This document shows positions 25,263-34,930 of a stretch of DNA of 64,000 bases, piece after piece (position 1 is the first letter of the stretch; each line of letters starts with the position of its first letter). Source of the DNA: Armatimonadota bacterium (lineage in GTDB: Bacteria; Sysuimicrobiota; Sysuimicrobiia; Sysuimicrobiales; Sysuimicrobiaceae); NCBI GenBank assembly GCA_025059775.1, contig JANXCW010000001.1, forward strand, positions 157,549-221,548, written 5' to 3'. Under the pieces are notes generated by a model. The model was given only the letters and a program-made list of their open reading frames with translations, was not told the origin of the DNA and did not search any database. A program made the position numbers and the translations under genes.

Positions 25263-25524
25263 GCGGGGAGCTGGCGGTTCCCTGTAACCCCCAACCCGCC
25301 ACAGGGGGGCTGAATTCCTAGCCCGAGGCGGCGTGCCTACGGGTTCCGGCCCGCGCGGACGGTGAGGAGGGCTGGGTCCTGCGCAACGGGAGCCTGCGAA
25401 CCCCGCCAGGTCCGGAAGGAAGCAACGGTAAGCAGTCCCTCCCGTGTGCCGCAGGGACACCTGGCCGGAGCTGCGCCCCGCGGAAACCGCCGCGGGTGCG
25501 TCCGTCGAAGGTAGGTGCACGGCC
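25252..25524 (+). ncRNA. ffs: Large-type bacterial signal recognition particle RNA
   Basis: GGCCGTGC (25252-25259) pairs exactly with GCACGGCC (25517-25524), closing an RNA of about 273 bases. The 5' part has the Alu-domain TGTAACCC motif (25283 onward) and GGCTGAATTCC. The S domain has helix 8 with CCAGGTCCGGAAGGAAGCA (GGAA tetraloop at 25414-25417), the Ffh-binding symmetric loop and GTGTGCCGCAGGG. This long form with an Alu domain occurs in Bacillus, Thermus-like and Chloroflexota-like bacteria. It targets nascent membrane proteins with Ffh. Confidence 0.93.
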
Positions 25525-25527
25525 GCG

Positions 25528-26430
25528 CTACCGCCCTGCGTACGCGGAAATCAGGGCCACCAGGTTGTTGGCCGCATGAACCACCACCGCGGGGAGGAGG
25601 GAGCCCGTCCGTTCGTACACCGCCGCGAGGACCACGCCCAGGAGCAGAATGGGGAGGAAGTTCACCACCTGGAGATGCACGGCGGCGAAGAAGACTGCAG
25701 AAAGCCACGCCGCCGCCCGCGCCCCGTAGTGCCGCCGCAAGGGGGGATACACGAACCCCCGGAAGAAGGTCTCCTCCGCCACGGGAACCAGGACCGCCAC
25801 CAGGAGCGCGAACGCCACCACCCCCCCAGGATCCGAGAGCGGAGGCAGGGCCTGAAGGATAGGATTCGCGGCTTCCTCCTGCTCCGCCAGCCACCGCGCC
25901 CGATCCTGCCCCAGGAGGAGCCCCAGCAGGTACCTGGATGCGGGCTGCACCGCGAGGTGCACCGTGGGAATCACCGCCGCCGCGACGAGGAGACCCGTGC
26001 GGAGCCCCACGGGCCAGCGGGCCGCATCGTATCCCAGGGCCCGGAGGGGAAGGCCATAGCGGAGGCGGACCACGTACCCGCATCCCCCCAGGAACACCGC
26101 GCTCTGGGCCAACACGGCTCCGGCCAAGGACGGGAGGTCTGGCCGGAGCCCGCCCGCCAGGCTCACCCCCAGAGGTAGGGTCACGATCACGAGACTCGCC
26201 ACCGCCAGTACCTCCGAGAGATCCCACACCTGCTCTCCGGGCAGGCGTGGACGGACTACAAGGACGTAGACCGGAAAGAGGGCGGGAAAGAGCACCACTG
26301 TAGCCAGGGCCCAGGCGAGGGCGGCCTTCCCCATGCCCCGACGCAGGCCGTCCCGGTACACCCATGCGGCCCCCACCCAGGCTGCCACCGCCAGGAGGAC
26401 CGCAAAGCCCAGTCGGATCCATCCGTCCAA
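25528..26430 (-). CDS. CPBP-family intramembrane metalloprotease (CAAX-like)
   Basis: This 300-residue polytopic protein has about eight membrane segments. The ABI/CPBP motifs are present: VAEETFFRGFVYPPLR (EExxxR), AVFFAAVHLQ (second His) and VVVHAANN (third motif His and Asn). Relatives cut membrane proteins or bacteriocin precursors. It is a single gene facing the SRP RNA; its stop codon lies 4 bases beyond the RNA's end. Confidence 0.9.
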   Translation of the reverse strand: MDGWIRLGFAVLLAVAAWVGAAWVYRDGLRRGMGKAALAWALATVVLFPALFPVYVLVVRPRLPGEQVWDLSEVLAVASLVIVTLPLGVSLAGGLRPDLPSLAGAVLAQSAVFLGGCGYVVRLRYGLPLRALGYDAARWPVGLRTGLLVAAAVIPTVHLAVQPASRYLLGLLLGQDRARWLAEQEEAANPILQALPPLSDPGGVVAFALLVAVLVPVAEETFFRGFVYPPLRRHYGARAAAWLSAVFFAAVHLQVVNFLPILLLGVVLAAVYERTGSLLPAVVVHAANNLVALISAYAGR

Positions 26431-26489
26431 GGAGGTCTCCGGAAGCCTCTGTCGTTCTCCAGGTAGAATAACAGTATCCGGGATCTCCC

Positions 26490-28232
26490 ATGGGACAGAC
26501 CAACGCGCACGTCACCCTGTACCGGAAATGGCGTCCCACGACGTTCGAGGAGGTGGTGGGGCAGGAGCGGGTGACCCGCACCCTCCAGAACGCCATCTCG
26601 CAGGGCCGAATCGTTCATGCCTACCTCTTCAGCGGCCACCGGGGAACGGGGAAGACCACCACGGCCCGGATTCTGGCCAAGGCGCTGAACTGCGTCCAGG
26701 GGCCTACGCCGCACCCGTGCGGGGAGTGTGCCCAGTGCCGCACCATTGCGGAGGGAACTTCCCTGGACGTCATCGAGCTGGATGCCGCCAGCAACCGCGG
26801 GATCGACGAGATCCGGGAGATCCGGGATAAGGTGCGGCTGCTGCCCGCTCAGGGCCGCTACAAGGTGTACATCCTCGACGAGGCCCACATGCTCACGGAC
26901 CAGGCGGAGAACGCGCTGCTGAAGACCCTAGAGGAACCTCCGCCGCACGCGGTGTTTGTGCTGGTGACCACGGAACCCCACCGCCTCCCCGCCACCGTTC
27001 TCTCCCGCTGTCAGCGGTTCGAGTTCCGCCGGGTCCCTACCCCCCTCATCGTCCAACGCCTGCGGACCCTGGCGGAGCGGGAGGGAATCGTGGTGGAGGA
27101 GGAAGCCCTTCAGCGGATCGCCCGCAGCGCGGATGGCGCCCTGCGGGATGCGGAGGCCATCCTGGACCAGCTCATGGCCTGGGCCGGCGACCGCATCACG
27201 GGAGAGGACGTGGTACGGCTCCTCGGCACCCTCGAGGAGGATCTGGTGGACCGGGTGGTGGCAGCCCTGCGGGACCGGGACGTCTCCTCCGTGCTGCGCA
27301 TCGCCGCGGAGGTGGTGGAAAGCGGCCGGGACGTGCGGCAGGTGCTGCGCCGCTTGGTAGAGCACTTCCGGGATCTCCTGGTGGCACGCCTGAGTCCGGA
27401 CGCGCGGAACCTGGTGGAGGTGGGAGAAGACCGGTACCGGGTGGTGCAGGAGCAGGCCGCGGGGTTTGCGGAGGAGGAACTCCTGCGGGCCATCACCGTG
27501 CTCTCCTCCGCGGAGACGGAAGCGCGGTGGACCACTCAGCCGCGCCTGAGCCTGGAACTTGCCCTGCTACGCCTCGCACGGCCCGAGGCGGACCCAGGTC
27601 TGGAGGGCCTGCGGGCCCGGGTGGCACGTCTGGAACAGCTCCTGCAGGCGGGTGCGGAGAGGACCGCACCGGAGGTCCTGCCCGCACCGGTATCGGATCC
27701 TCCGCCCAAACCCGACGCCCTCCCGGAGCCCCGGCTCCCCTTGGAGGGAGGAGAGGTCTCGCTGGAGCGGGTGATGGACCGATGGAAGGAGATCCTGGAG
27801 GGAGTCCGGCGCCGCCGGGCTTACACGCACGCCCTCTTAAGTGACGCGCGGCCCGTGGCCCTGGAAGGGCACGGCCTCGTGGTGGAGGTGACCACGGGTG
27901 GACCCTTCGCGGCCACCACCTTAGGGGATCCCCGCCACCGATCCCTCGTAGAGGAGGCCATCCGGCAGGTGCTGGGCGTGGCCCTGCGGGTGCGGTTTGT
28001 CGCCTCCCCGCAGGAGGATTCGCCTCCAGGGCCCGAGCAGGACCCCCTGGTCCAACAGGCCACGCACCTTCTCGGCCCCCTCGTGGAATTCCGGCCCTTC
28101 GGCTCCCAACTTCCCGCGGAGGAGGAAAGCCGTGTGGAACCTCAGCAAGGTGGCAAAACAGGTGCAGAGGGTTCAGCAGGAGATCGCCCGCGTGCAGGAA
28201 GAGCTCGCCCACGAACGCGTGGAGGCCAGTAG
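26490..28232 (+). CDS. dnaX: DNA polymerase III subunits gamma and tau
   Basis: This 580-residue clamp-loader ATPase has Walker A GHRGTGKTTTA (49-59), a zinc module with Cys68, 77, 80 and 83, Walker B ILDEAH (128-133) and the arginine-finger SRC motif (172-174). Domain III and a proline-rich tau linker follow. The C-terminal 33 residues overlap the start of ybaB by 101 bases and are low in complexity, so the true tau end may be altered. TAGAAT at 26464 could be the -10. It starts the dnaX-ybaB-recR operon, the classic bacterial order. Confidence 0.93.
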   Translation: MGQTNAHVTLYRKWRPTTFEEVVGQERVTRTLQNAISQGRIVHAYLFSGHRGTGKTTTARILAKALNCVQGPTPHPCGECAQCRTIAEGTSLDVIELDAASNRGIDEIREIRDKVRLLPAQGRYKVYILDEAHMLTDQAENALLKTLEEPPPHAVFVLVTTEPHRLPATVLSRCQRFEFRRVPTPLIVQRLRTLAEREGIVVEEEALQRIARSADGALRDAEAILDQLMAWAGDRITGEDVVRLLGTLEEDLVDRVVAALRDRDVSSVLRIAAEVVESGRDVRQVLRRLVEHFRDLLVARLSPDARNLVEVGEDRYRVVQEQAAGFAEEELLRAITVLSSAETEARWTTQPRLSLELALLRLARPEADPGLEGLRARVARLEQLLQAGAERTAPEVLPAPVSDPPPKPDALPEPRLPLEGGEVSLERVMDRWKEILEGVRRRRAYTHALLSDARPVALEGHGLVVEVTTGGPFAATTLGDPRHRSLVEEAIRQVLGVALRVRFVASPQEDSPPGPEQDPLVQQATHLLGPLVEFRPFGSQLPAEEESRVEPQQGGKTGAEGSAGDRPRAGRARPRTRGGQ

Positions 28233-28446
28233 CGGCGGGGGTGCGGTGCGGGCGGTGGTAACGGGGCAGGGAGAGCTGGTGGAGGTGCGCATCGCCCCGG
28301 AGACCGTGGATCCCCAGGACGTCTCCCTGCTGGAGGACCTCGTGGTGGCCGCGGTGAACGAGGCCCTGCGCAGGGCCCGGGAACTCGCGGCCTCCCGAAT
28401 GCAGGCCGCCACGGGCGGGCTGCAGATCCCCGGGCTTTTCGGGTAG
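28132..28446 (+). CDS. YbaB/EbfC-family nucleoid-associated protein
   Basis: The 104-residue protein has the family pattern of an N-terminal coiled-coil helix (AKQVQRVQQEIARVQEELA), a beta segment AVVTGQGELVEVRI and a C-terminal helix, ending GGLQIPGLFG. It binds DNA as a dimer. The GTG at 28132 has GGAGGAGG 7 bases upstream, inside the 3' end of dnaX. It lies between dnaX and recR as in most bacteria. Confidence 0.9.
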   Translation: MWNLSKVAKQVQRVQQEIARVQEELAHERVEASSGGGAVRAVVTGQGELVEVRIAPETVDPQDVSLLEDLVVAAVNEALRRARELAASRMQAATGGLQIPGLFG

Positions 28447-28458
28447 GATCGTTTCAGG

Positions 28459-29055
28459 ATGCACCTCCCAGAACCCCTCGCGCGGTTGGTGGAGGAACTG
28501 GAGCGGCTGCCCACGGTGGGTCCGAAGACCGCCCAGCGGCTCGCCTTCCACATCCTCCGCATGCCGGAGGAGCAGGTGCGCGCCCTCGCCCAGGCCCTCC
28601 TCGACGCTCGGGCGCAGATCCGTCCGTGCTCCGTGTGCTTCACCTGGACGGACGTGGATCCCTGTGCCCTCTGCACGAGTCCCAGCCGGGATCCCTCCGT
28701 GCTGTGCGTGGTGGAGGACGCCCGGGACGTGCTGGCCATGGAGCGCACCCGGGAGTTCAAGGGTCGCTACCACGTGCTCCAGGGCGCCATCTCTCCCCTG
28801 GAGGGGGTCGGGCCGGAGGACCTCCGGATTCGGGAGCTGTTGCAGCGGCTTCAGGGCGGGGAGGTACGGGAGGTGATCATCGCCACCAACCCCAGGGTGG
28901 AGGGCGATGCCACGGCCCTGTACCTCACCCGGCTCATCCGGCCCCTCGGCATTAAGGTCACCCGCATCGCCCATGGCCTCCCGGTAGGCGGGGACATCGA
29001 GTACGCGGACGAGGTGACCCTCGCGAAGGCCCTGGAGGGCCGCCGGGAGCTGTAA
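28459..29055 (+). CDS. recR: Recombination protein RecR
   Basis: This 198-residue protein has the helix-hairpin-helix [14 protein letters not shown], a C4 zinc finger (Cys57, 60, 69, 72) and a Toprim domain starting [16 protein letters not shown]. It acts with RecF/RecO in loading RecA at gaps. The start at 28459 is 13 bases after ybaB, with only a weak ribosome binding site, so it probably depends on coupling. Confidence 0.96.
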   Translation: MHLPEPLARLVEELERLPTVGPKTAQRLAFHILRMPEEQVRALAQALLDARAQIRPCSVCFTWTDVDPCALCTSPSRDPSVLCVVEDARDVLAMERTREFKGRYHVLQGAISPLEGVGPEDLRIRELLQRLQGGEVREVIIATNPRVEGDATALYLTRLIRPLGIKVTRIAHGLPVGGDIEYADEVTLAKALEGRREL

Positions 29056-29080
29056 TCTGGGAGGGCCCGGGCGGGTGGTC

Positions 29081-29086
29081 TATACT
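29081..29086 (+). promoter_or_regulatory. Possible -10 box giving a leaderless transcript
   Basis: TATACT ends 4 bases before the GTG start at 29091, so a transcript from it would start at or in the first codon. The -35 region is poor. The gene has no ribosome binding site, which fits leaderless initiation. Confidence 0.35.
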
Positions 29087-29090
29087 CAAG

Positions 29091-29573
29091 GTGAGGATCG
29101 CCGTGGAGTACGTGAGCCCGACTTTCGGGCGCCTGTCCTTCGAGGAGATGTTCCGGGCCCTGGTGGCTTTCGTCCATGAGGAACCCGAGCACCCCTACCA
29201 CCTCATCATCGGTACCGACTCCGTGGTCTCGGATCAGACCTGCTTCGTCACCGCCATCGTCATCCACCGGGTCGGTCACGGCGCACGGTACTTCTACCGG
29301 AAACAGTACAACCGGAAGATCACGAGCCTCCGTCAGCGGATCCTGTACGAGGCGGCCCTGAGCCTGGAGATCGCCTCCCGACTCTCCAGCGCCCTCGCCC
29401 GCAACGGGTACTCGCAGCTCCCCATCGAGATCCACTTGGATGTAGGGGATCGCGGGGAGACCAAGTCCGTGATCCGGGAGGTGGTGGGAATGGTGACGGG
29501 CTCGGGGTACGCGGCGAGGACCAAGCCGGAGGCTTACGTGGCCACCAAGGTGGCGGACAAGCACTCGAAGTAG
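29091..29573 (+). CDS. YkuK-like RNase H-fold protein (DUF458)
   Basis: The 160-residue protein starts with VEYVSPTFGRLSFEEMFRAL and has YHLIIGTDSVVS, FVTAIVIHRVGHGARYFYRK and IEIHLDVGDRGETKSVI. The acidic residues of GTDS and LDVGD match the RNase H-like DUF458 family of Firmicutes. The activity is not known, and a nuclease role is only inferred from the fold. It follows recR by 35 bases and may have its own leaderless promoter. Confidence 0.85.
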   Translation: MRIAVEYVSPTFGRLSFEEMFRALVAFVHEEPEHPYHLIIGTDSVVSDQTCFVTAIVIHRVGHGARYFYRKQYNRKITSLRQRILYEAALSLEIASRLSSALARNGYSQLPIEIHLDVGDRGETKSVIREVVGMVTGSGYAARTKPEAYVATKVADKHSK

Positions 29574-29577
29574 GGCC

Positions 29578-30066
29578 TCACCCCAGCACCTCCACCGGGT
29601 CTTCCACCCGGACCACACCCCGATTGAGGACCTCAAAGAGGGCTCCCCGCCAGCCGAGGGCCGCGAGCTCGAAGGCGAGCGCCCCCGCCCGACTCCGGAA
29701 GAGGACGCAGGGCCGGTGGAGTGTGGTGCTCCGGCGGAGGTGCACCGGGCCTACTCGAACCAGCGTTCCCGGCTCTAGGCCGCCGAGCCGGATGCCCCGC
29801 ACGATCAGGTTGTCGCCAGGGACCTCGGGAGCGATGCCCAGCAGATCCAGGAACTCCGCGTTGACCGCGCTTACCTCCCGCCCCGGCACCCGCCTCCCCT
29901 TCCAGAACTGCTTGGCCGCGTACTCCCCCGCGGGGCCCACACCCGGCAGCAGCGCCAGGGCCTCCACCAGCCGGTGATCTCCAGGCCGCGGGGAGATCAC
30001 GAGGTGGGTGACCCACCCGATCCTCCCAAACGGACGCTGTTCCAGGGCCTCCAGGAGATCCCTCAC
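29578..30066 (-). CDS. MOSC-domain protein
   Basis: This 162-residue protein is a single MOSC domain: GREVSAVNAEFLDLLGI, PGDNLIVRGIRLGGLEPGTL and the conserved cysteine in TLHRPCVLF. MOSC proteins carry sulfur or molybdenum-cofactor ligands on that cysteine. It ends the glycine cleavage operon, coupled to bioY through a GTGA overlap at 30063. Its substrate is unknown. Confidence 0.85.
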   Translation of the reverse strand: MRDLLEALEQRPFGRIGWVTHLVISPRPGDHRLVEALALLPGVGPAGEYAAKQFWKGRRVPGREVSAVNAEFLDLLGIAPEVPGDNLIVRGIRLGGLEPGTLVRVGPVHLRRSTTLHRPCVLFRSRAGALAFELAALGWRGALFEVLNRGVVRVEDPVEVLG

Positions 30067-30617
30067 CGCGCGAGCTCCCGTCCCGGGATCACCGCCCGGA
30101 TCCGCTCCGCCACCAAGAGCGCCATCACGGCCTTCAACAGGTCAAACCACACGAAGGGGACCACCCCGATCCGCACCGCGTGCGTCCATGTGGGCACTGC
30201 CCCCGAGAGCACCAGTCCCACCACGCCCAGGGCGTAGATACAGGCGATGGCGGCCACCATGCCCGCAGCTACGTTACGCACAAAGCCCTGGCGGTCCATG
30301 GCCCGATCCGCCGCCCACCCCACCAGGAGGGCCGCGAGGGGATACGACCATAGGTATCCACCGGTCGGACCCACCAGCACCTGGAGTCCGGCCCGGAAGT
30401 GCGCGAACACCGGGATGCCCGCGGCACCGAGCAGCAGGTACAGCAGCTCCGCAAGGGCCCCTGTCCGCGCACCCAGCACGGCCCCCATGAGCAGGACCGC
30501 GAACACCTGGAGGGTAAAGGGCACGCTGGTCACGAACGGCAGGGTGAAGCTCAGCTGCGCACAGATGGCGGTGAGGGCCGCGCCGAGGGCGGCCAGGGCC
30601 AGGGTTCGGGAGTTCAT
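30063..30617 (-). CDS. bioY: Biotin transporter BioY (ECF S component)
   Basis: The 184-residue protein has about six hydrophobic helices and the BioY core [45 protein letters not shown] and [15 protein letters not shown]. It binds biotin for uptake, alone or with an ECF ATPase and EcfT, neither of which is in the window. It overlaps gcvPB by ATGA. The link to glycine cleavage is unclear; both involve enzyme-bound cofactors. Confidence 0.93.
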   Translation of the reverse strand: MNSRTLALAALGAALTAICAQLSFTLPFVTSVPFTLQVFAVLLMGAVLGARTGALAELLYLLLGAAGIPVFAHFRAGLQVLVGPTGGYLWSYPLAALLVGWAADRAMDRQGFVRNVAAGMVAAIACIYALGVVGLVLSGAVPTWTHAVRIGVVPFVWFDLLKAVMALLVAERIRAVIPGRELAR

Positions 30618-32089
30618 GGATCGCTCCTCCTCTCGGGTTTCCACCGGAGGTCTGGGAACCGGGCGGCCCGCACCTCGTCCAGTCGCCGCACGGGCATGCT
30701 GTGGGGCGCGGTCTTCACCACCTCCGGGTTCTCCCGGGCCTCCCGGTCGATGACCATCATAGCCTCCGCGAACGCATTCAGCACCTGCAGGCTCTCCGTC
30801 TCCGTGGGCTCGATCATCAGTGCCTCTTCCACGGTGAGGGGGAAGTACACCGTGGGCGCGTGGAAGCCGTAGTCCAGCAAGCGCTTGGCGATGTCTTTGG
30901 TGGTCACCCCGCTCGTCTGCTTCTGCCGGATCCCGCTCGCCACGAACTCGTGCTTGCAGACGCGGTCGTAGGGAATCCTGTAGTACGGCGCCAGGCGCAC
31001 GCGGAGGTAGTTGGCATGCAGCACCGCATGCTCCGCCACCGCCCGCAATCCCTCCGCCCCGAGGGTCCGCAGGTACGCGTAGGCCCGTACCAGGGTGCCG
31101 AAGTTCCCGTAGAAGGCCCGCACCCGCCCGATGCTCTGGGGCCGTTCCCATTCCAGGAGGTACCGGTCCTGCTCCCGCCGCACCACGGGCACGGGCAAAA
31201 ACGGCTCCAGGTGCCGTTTCACCAGCAGCGCGCACGCCCCGGGTCCTCCACCCCCATGGGGGGTGCTGAAGGTCTTGTGGAGGTTGGTATGCATCACGTC
31301 AAACCCCTGGTCCCCGGGTCGGGTGATCCCCAGCATGGCGTTGAGGTTCGCCCCGTCCAGGTACATCTGCGCGCCGTGCGCGTGGGCCAGCTCCGCAATT
31401 CGGTCCACGTGCTCCTCAAACAGTCCCAGGGTGTTGGGGTTGGTGAGCATCACCGCGGCCACGTCCGGCCCCAGGGCTGCCTCCAGCTGCCGCAGGTCCA
31501 TGTTGCCCCGGTTATCGCTGGGCACCGTCACCACCCCGTAGCCCGCCATGCGGGCGGAGGCGGGATTGGTGCCGTGGGCGCTGTCGGGCACGAGCACCTT
31601 CGTACGATACTCTCCCCGGTGCGCGAAGTACGCCCGAATCATCAGAAGCGCGGTGAGCTCCCCATGGGCACCCGCCGCGGGCTGGAAGGTCACCGCGTCC
31701 ATGCCCGTTAGTTCCCGCAGCTCCTCCCCCAGCTCGAACATCAGCCGCAAGGCCCCCTGCGCCAGCTCCTCCGGGGTGTAGGGGTGCAGGCGCGAGTAGC
31801 CCTCGAACCGGGCCACCTCCTCGTGCAGCTTTGGGTTGTACTTCATGGTGCACGATCCGAGCGGCACGAATCCCTGGTCGATGGAGAAGTTCCGGTGGGA
31901 GAGCAGGGTGTAGTGCCGCACCACCTCCAGTTCGCTCACCTCCGGGAGGGCAGGCGGAGTGCGGCGCCGGGCCCATTCCGGTACCAGCTCATCCAGCGGC
32001 ACTTCCGGCACATCCGGTTCCGGAAGCCCGTGCGCCCGACGTCCCGGGGTGCTCCGTTCGAAGACGAGGGGGAAGTCCCGCTCCTTCAT
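30614..32089 (-). CDS. gcvPB: Glycine dehydrogenase (decarboxylating) subunit 2
   Basis: This 491-residue subunit carries the PLP site: [18 protein letters not shown] with Lys272 as the Schiff-base lysine. [19 protein letters not shown] at about residue 69 is highly conserved. With GcvPA it decarboxylates glycine and passes the aminomethyl group to GcvH. The ATG at 32089 overlaps the gcvPA stop as ATGA. The two-subunit form is usual in Firmicutes and many thermophiles. Confidence 0.96.
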   Translation of the reverse strand: MKERDFPLVFERSTPGRRAHGLPEPDVPEVPLDELVPEWARRRTPPALPEVSELEVVRHYTLLSHRNFSIDQGFVPLGSCTMKYNPKLHEEVARFEGYSRLHPYTPEELAQGALRLMFELGEELRELTGMDAVTFQPAAGAHGELTALLMIRAYFAHRGEYRTKVLVPDSAHGTNPASARMAGYGVVTVPSDNRGNMDLRQLEAALGPDVAAVMLTNPNTLGLFEEHVDRIAELAHAHGAQMYLDGANLNAMLGITRPGDQGFDVMHTNLHKTFSTPHGGGGPGACALLVKRHLEPFLPVPVVRREQDRYLLEWERPQSIGRVRAFYGNFGTLVRAYAYLRTLGAEGLRAVAEHAVLHANYLRVRLAPYYRIPYDRVCKHEFVASGIRQKQTSGVTTKDIAKRLLDYGFHAPTVYFPLTVEEALMIEPTETESLQVLNAFAEAMMVIDREARENPEVVKTAPHSMPVRRLDEVRAARFPDLRWKPERRSDP

Positions 32090-33429
32090 ACCACCTGCCG
32101 CAACGCCTCCACGAACCGATCCATCTCCTCCCGGGTTCGGGATTCCGTGACGCACACCAGGAGGCAGTCGCCCAATTCCGGATCGAACCGCCCCAGCGGG
32201 ACACCGGCCAGGAACCCCTTTCCCGCCAGCACGCGCACGATCTGGTCCGCGGGATGCGGGGTGCGCACCACGAACTCATGGAAGGTGGGGCCCGGAAAGG
32301 CAAGGGTATACCCAGGGAGATCTGCAATCCGCCCCTTGAGGTAGTGGGCCTTGCGCACGCACAGCTCCGCCACCCTGCGCACCCCGTCGGGACCCAGCAA
32401 TGCCAGGTAGATGGCGGCCGCGAGCGCATTGAGGAACTCGTTGGTGCAGACGTTGCTCGTGGCCTTCTCCCGCCGGATGTGCTGCTCCCGGGCCTGCAGG
32501 GTGAGGACGAACCCCCGCCGGCCCTCCGCGTCCACCGTGGCGCCCACCAGGCGCCCCGGCATCCGTCGTACGAAGGACATGCGGGTGGCGATGATCCCCA
32601 GATACGGTCCCCCGAAGTTCAAGGGGCTGCCGAGGGGTTGCCCTTCCCCTGCTGCGATGTCCGCGCCGACCCCTCCCGGAGGCTCCAGCAGCCCGAACGC
32701 CAGCGGGTCCGCGGTGGCCAGGAGGAAGAGCGCCCCGGCCGCGTGCGCCACCTCCGCGAGCGCCCTTATGTCCTCCACCCCGCCGAAGAAGTTGGGCTGC
32801 TGTACCACCACTGCCGCGGTGCGCCCATCCACCACCCGGGCCACCGCTTCCACGGGCGTGAATCCCCCCTGGTGGGGGATCTCCACCACCTCCACCTCTA
32901 ATCCCGCGGTGTAGGTGCGCACCACCTGTCGGTACTCCGGATGCACCGCGGTGCTCACCACCATCCGGTCCCGCCGTGTCAGATCCCGCGCCATTGCCAC
33001 TGCCTCCGCCAGGGCGCTGGCGCCGTCGTAGAGGGAGGCGTTCGCCACTTCCATCCCCAACAGCTCGCAGACCATGGTCTGGTACTCGTAGCCCGCCTGC
33101 AGCGCTCCTTGGCTGACCTCCGGCTGGTAGGGGGTGTAGGCGGTGAGGAACTCGCCCCGGCTCGCCAGCTGCCATACGGCCGGAGGGATAAAGTGGTCAT
33201 AGGCTCCCGCCCCCGCGAAGCACACCACTTTGCCCGCATGGGCGTTCTCCTCCGCCAGGGCCCGGAAGTAGCGCACCAGGTCCGGATCCGACAGCGACGG
33301 TCGCATCCGCAGCGGTGCTTTCAAGCGCACCCGCGGAGGGATATCCGCAAAGAGGTCCTCTACGGAGCGCACCCCGATGGTGCGCAGCATGTGCGCCCGC
33401 TCCTCGGGGGTGGTGGGGACGTACCGCAC
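32086..33429 (-). CDS. gcvPA: Glycine dehydrogenase (decarboxylating) subunit 1
   Basis: The 447-residue partner of GcvPB has the family start [17 protein letters not shown], then [19 protein letters not shown], the polyphosphate-like [13 protein letters not shown] and [12 protein letters not shown]. It lacks the PLP lysine, as expected for this subunit. The GTG at 33429 follows GGGGAGGGG and shares one base with the gcvH stop (TAGTG). Confidence 0.95.
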   Translation of the reverse strand: MRYVPTTPEERAHMLRTIGVRSVEDLFADIPPRVRLKAPLRMRPSLSDPDLVRYFRALAEENAHAGKVVCFAGAGAYDHFIPPAVWQLASRGEFLTAYTPYQPEVSQGALQAGYEYQTMVCELLGMEVANASLYDGASALAEAVAMARDLTRRDRMVVSTAVHPEYRQVVRTYTAGLEVEVVEIPHQGGFTPVEAVARVVDGRTAAVVVQQPNFFGGVEDIRALAEVAHAAGALFLLATADPLAFGLLEPPGGVGADIAAGEGQPLGSPLNFGGPYLGIIATRMSFVRRMPGRLVGATVDAEGRRGFVLTLQAREQHIRREKATSNVCTNEFLNALAAAIYLALLGPDGVRRVAELCVRKAHYLKGRIADLPGYTLAFPGPTFHEFVVRTPHPADQIVRVLAGKGFLAGVPLGRFDPELGDCLLVCVTESRTREEMDRFVEALRQVV

Positions 33430-33809
33430 TACCCCTCCCCGATGTGCCGGCGGTAAGCCCCGGCGTCCAGAAGCCGCTCCAGCTCCGAGGGATCCGCGGG
33501 CTCGACCACGATCATCCACCCCTCCCCGTACGGGTCCTGGCTGACGAGCTCGGGCTGGTCCCGCAACCGCCCGTTCACCTCCACCACCCGGCCCGTGAGG
33601 GGAGAATACAGGTCACTTGCGGCCTTCACGGACTCGATCACCCCGAAGGGCTCCATGAAGCGGACCTCCCGCCCCACCTCCGGGAGCTCCACGTACACGA
33701 TGTCGCTGAGCCGGTCCGCGGCGAACTTCGTGATCCCCACCCGGGCCCGACCGTCCTCCATCCGTACCCACTCATGCTCCGTGGTATACCGCAGATCCTC
33801 TGGAACCAC
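33429..33809 (-). CDS. gcvH: Glycine cleavage system H protein
   Basis: The 126-residue lipoyl carrier has the HEWVRMEDGRARVGITKFA domain start and GVIESVKAASDLYSP, where Lys62 is lipoylated. It shuttles the aminomethyl group between GcvP and GcvT. The GTG at 33809 has GGAGG 5 bases upstream and gives the normal MVPEDLRYTTEHEW start; the frame open further upstream overlaps gcvT and is not expected to be used. Confidence 0.95.
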   Translation of the reverse strand: MVPEDLRYTTEHEWVRMEDGRARVGITKFAADRLSDIVYVELPEVGREVRFMEPFGVIESVKAASDLYSPLTGRVVEVNGRLRDQPELVSQDPYGEGWMIVVEPADPSELERLLDAGAYRRHIGEG

Positions 33810-33844
33810 CTCCACCTCCGCATCCCGCGTGCTGTTTACGTCAC

Positions 33845-34930
33845 TTACGCCACACGCCGGTAAAAGGGAAGCCGCACCACCTCCGCATGCACCGTCCTCG
33901 TCCGCACCTCCACCGCCACCGGGGTCCCCGGCCCCGCGAGGTCCGCGCGCAGGTACCCCAGGGCGATGCTGCGCTCCACCCACGGCCCCCAGGTCCCGCT
34001 GGTCACCTCCCCCACCGGCTCCCCATCCTTCCGGATCCGGCATCCCCGCCTGGCGATGACGCGGTCCTCCACCACGAGCCCGCACAACCTCCGTGACACC
34101 CCCACCTCCCGCAGCCCGCGCAGGGCCTGCGCGCCGATGAACGCCCGCCCCTCCAGCTTCACCGCCCAGTCCAGGCCGGCTTCCAGGGGCGAGGTGTGCT
34201 CACCCGCATCCTGTCCGTACAGCAGGTATCCCGCCTCCAGTCGCAGCGTGTCCCGGGCTCCGAGCCCGCAGGGCACGGCGCCCGTCTCCAGGAGGGCTTC
34301 CCACACCGGCGCCGCCTGATCCCACGGACAGAACACCTCGAACCCGTCCTCCCCCGTGTAGCCCGTGCGGGAGACGATGGCTGGCACCCCTGCTACGGCC
34401 GTCCCGGGCACGAACCAGTACCGACGCACCGCGGAGAGGTCCGTGGCCACGAGGGGTTGCAGGGCCTGCTCAGCCCGCGGTCCCTGTACCGCCAGGAGGG
34501 CGAGTTCCTCCGTCGCATCCACCACCTCCGAGGCCGCGTGCGCGTGCAGCCACGCGAGGTCCGCCTCGCGCCGGGCCGCGTTCCCCACCATCAGGAACCG
34601 GTCCGCGGCAAACCGGAACACCACGAGGTCGTCCACCATTCCCCCGGCCTCATTGCACATGGGGGTGTAGAGGGCCTGCCCGTTCCGAAGCCGTCGCGGG
34701 TCGTTCGCCAGCAACCGGCTCAAGTCCTCCAGAGCCCTCGGACCCAGGACCCAGAACACGCCCATGTGGGAGACATCGAAGAGGCCGCAGGAGGTACGCA
34801 CCGCCCGATGTTCTGCCACGATCCCCCGGTACTGCAGGGGCATCTCCCACCCTGCAAACGCCACCATGCGGGCTCCCAGCTGGAGGTGGTGCGCGTACAG
34901 GGGCGTGCGGGCGAGCTGGCCTTCACGCAT
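33845..34930 (-). CDS. gcvT: Aminomethyltransferase (glycine cleavage T protein)
   Basis: This 361-residue enzyme moves the methylene group from GcvH to tetrahydrofolate. Visible family blocks are MVAFAGWEMPLQYRGIVAEH, GLFDVSHMG, NEAGGMVDDLVVFR, SRTGYTGEDGFEVFC and GLGARDTLRLEAGYLLYGQD, the last holding a catalytic Asp. The ATG at 34930 overlaps the upstream gene by 8 bases. A GTG at 34945 is an alternative start. Order T-H-PA-PB is the standard gcv arrangement. Confidence 0.95.
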   Translation of the reverse strand: MREGQLARTPLYAHHLQLGARMVAFAGWEMPLQYRGIVAEHRAVRTSCGLFDVSHMGVFWVLGPRALEDLSRLLANDPRRLRNGQALYTPMCNEAGGMVDDLVVFRFAADRFLMVGNAARREADLAWLHAHAASEVVDATEELALLAVQGPRAEQALQPLVATDLSAVRRYWFVPGTAVAGVPAIVSRTGYTGEDGFEVFCPWDQAAPVWEALLETGAVPCGLGARDTLRLEAGYLLYGQDAGEHTSPLEAGLDWAVKLEGRAFIGAQALRGLREVGVSRRLCGLVVEDRVIARRGCRIRKDGEPVGEVTSGTWGPWVERSIALGYLRADLAGPGTPVAVEVRTRTVHAEVVRLPFYRRVA

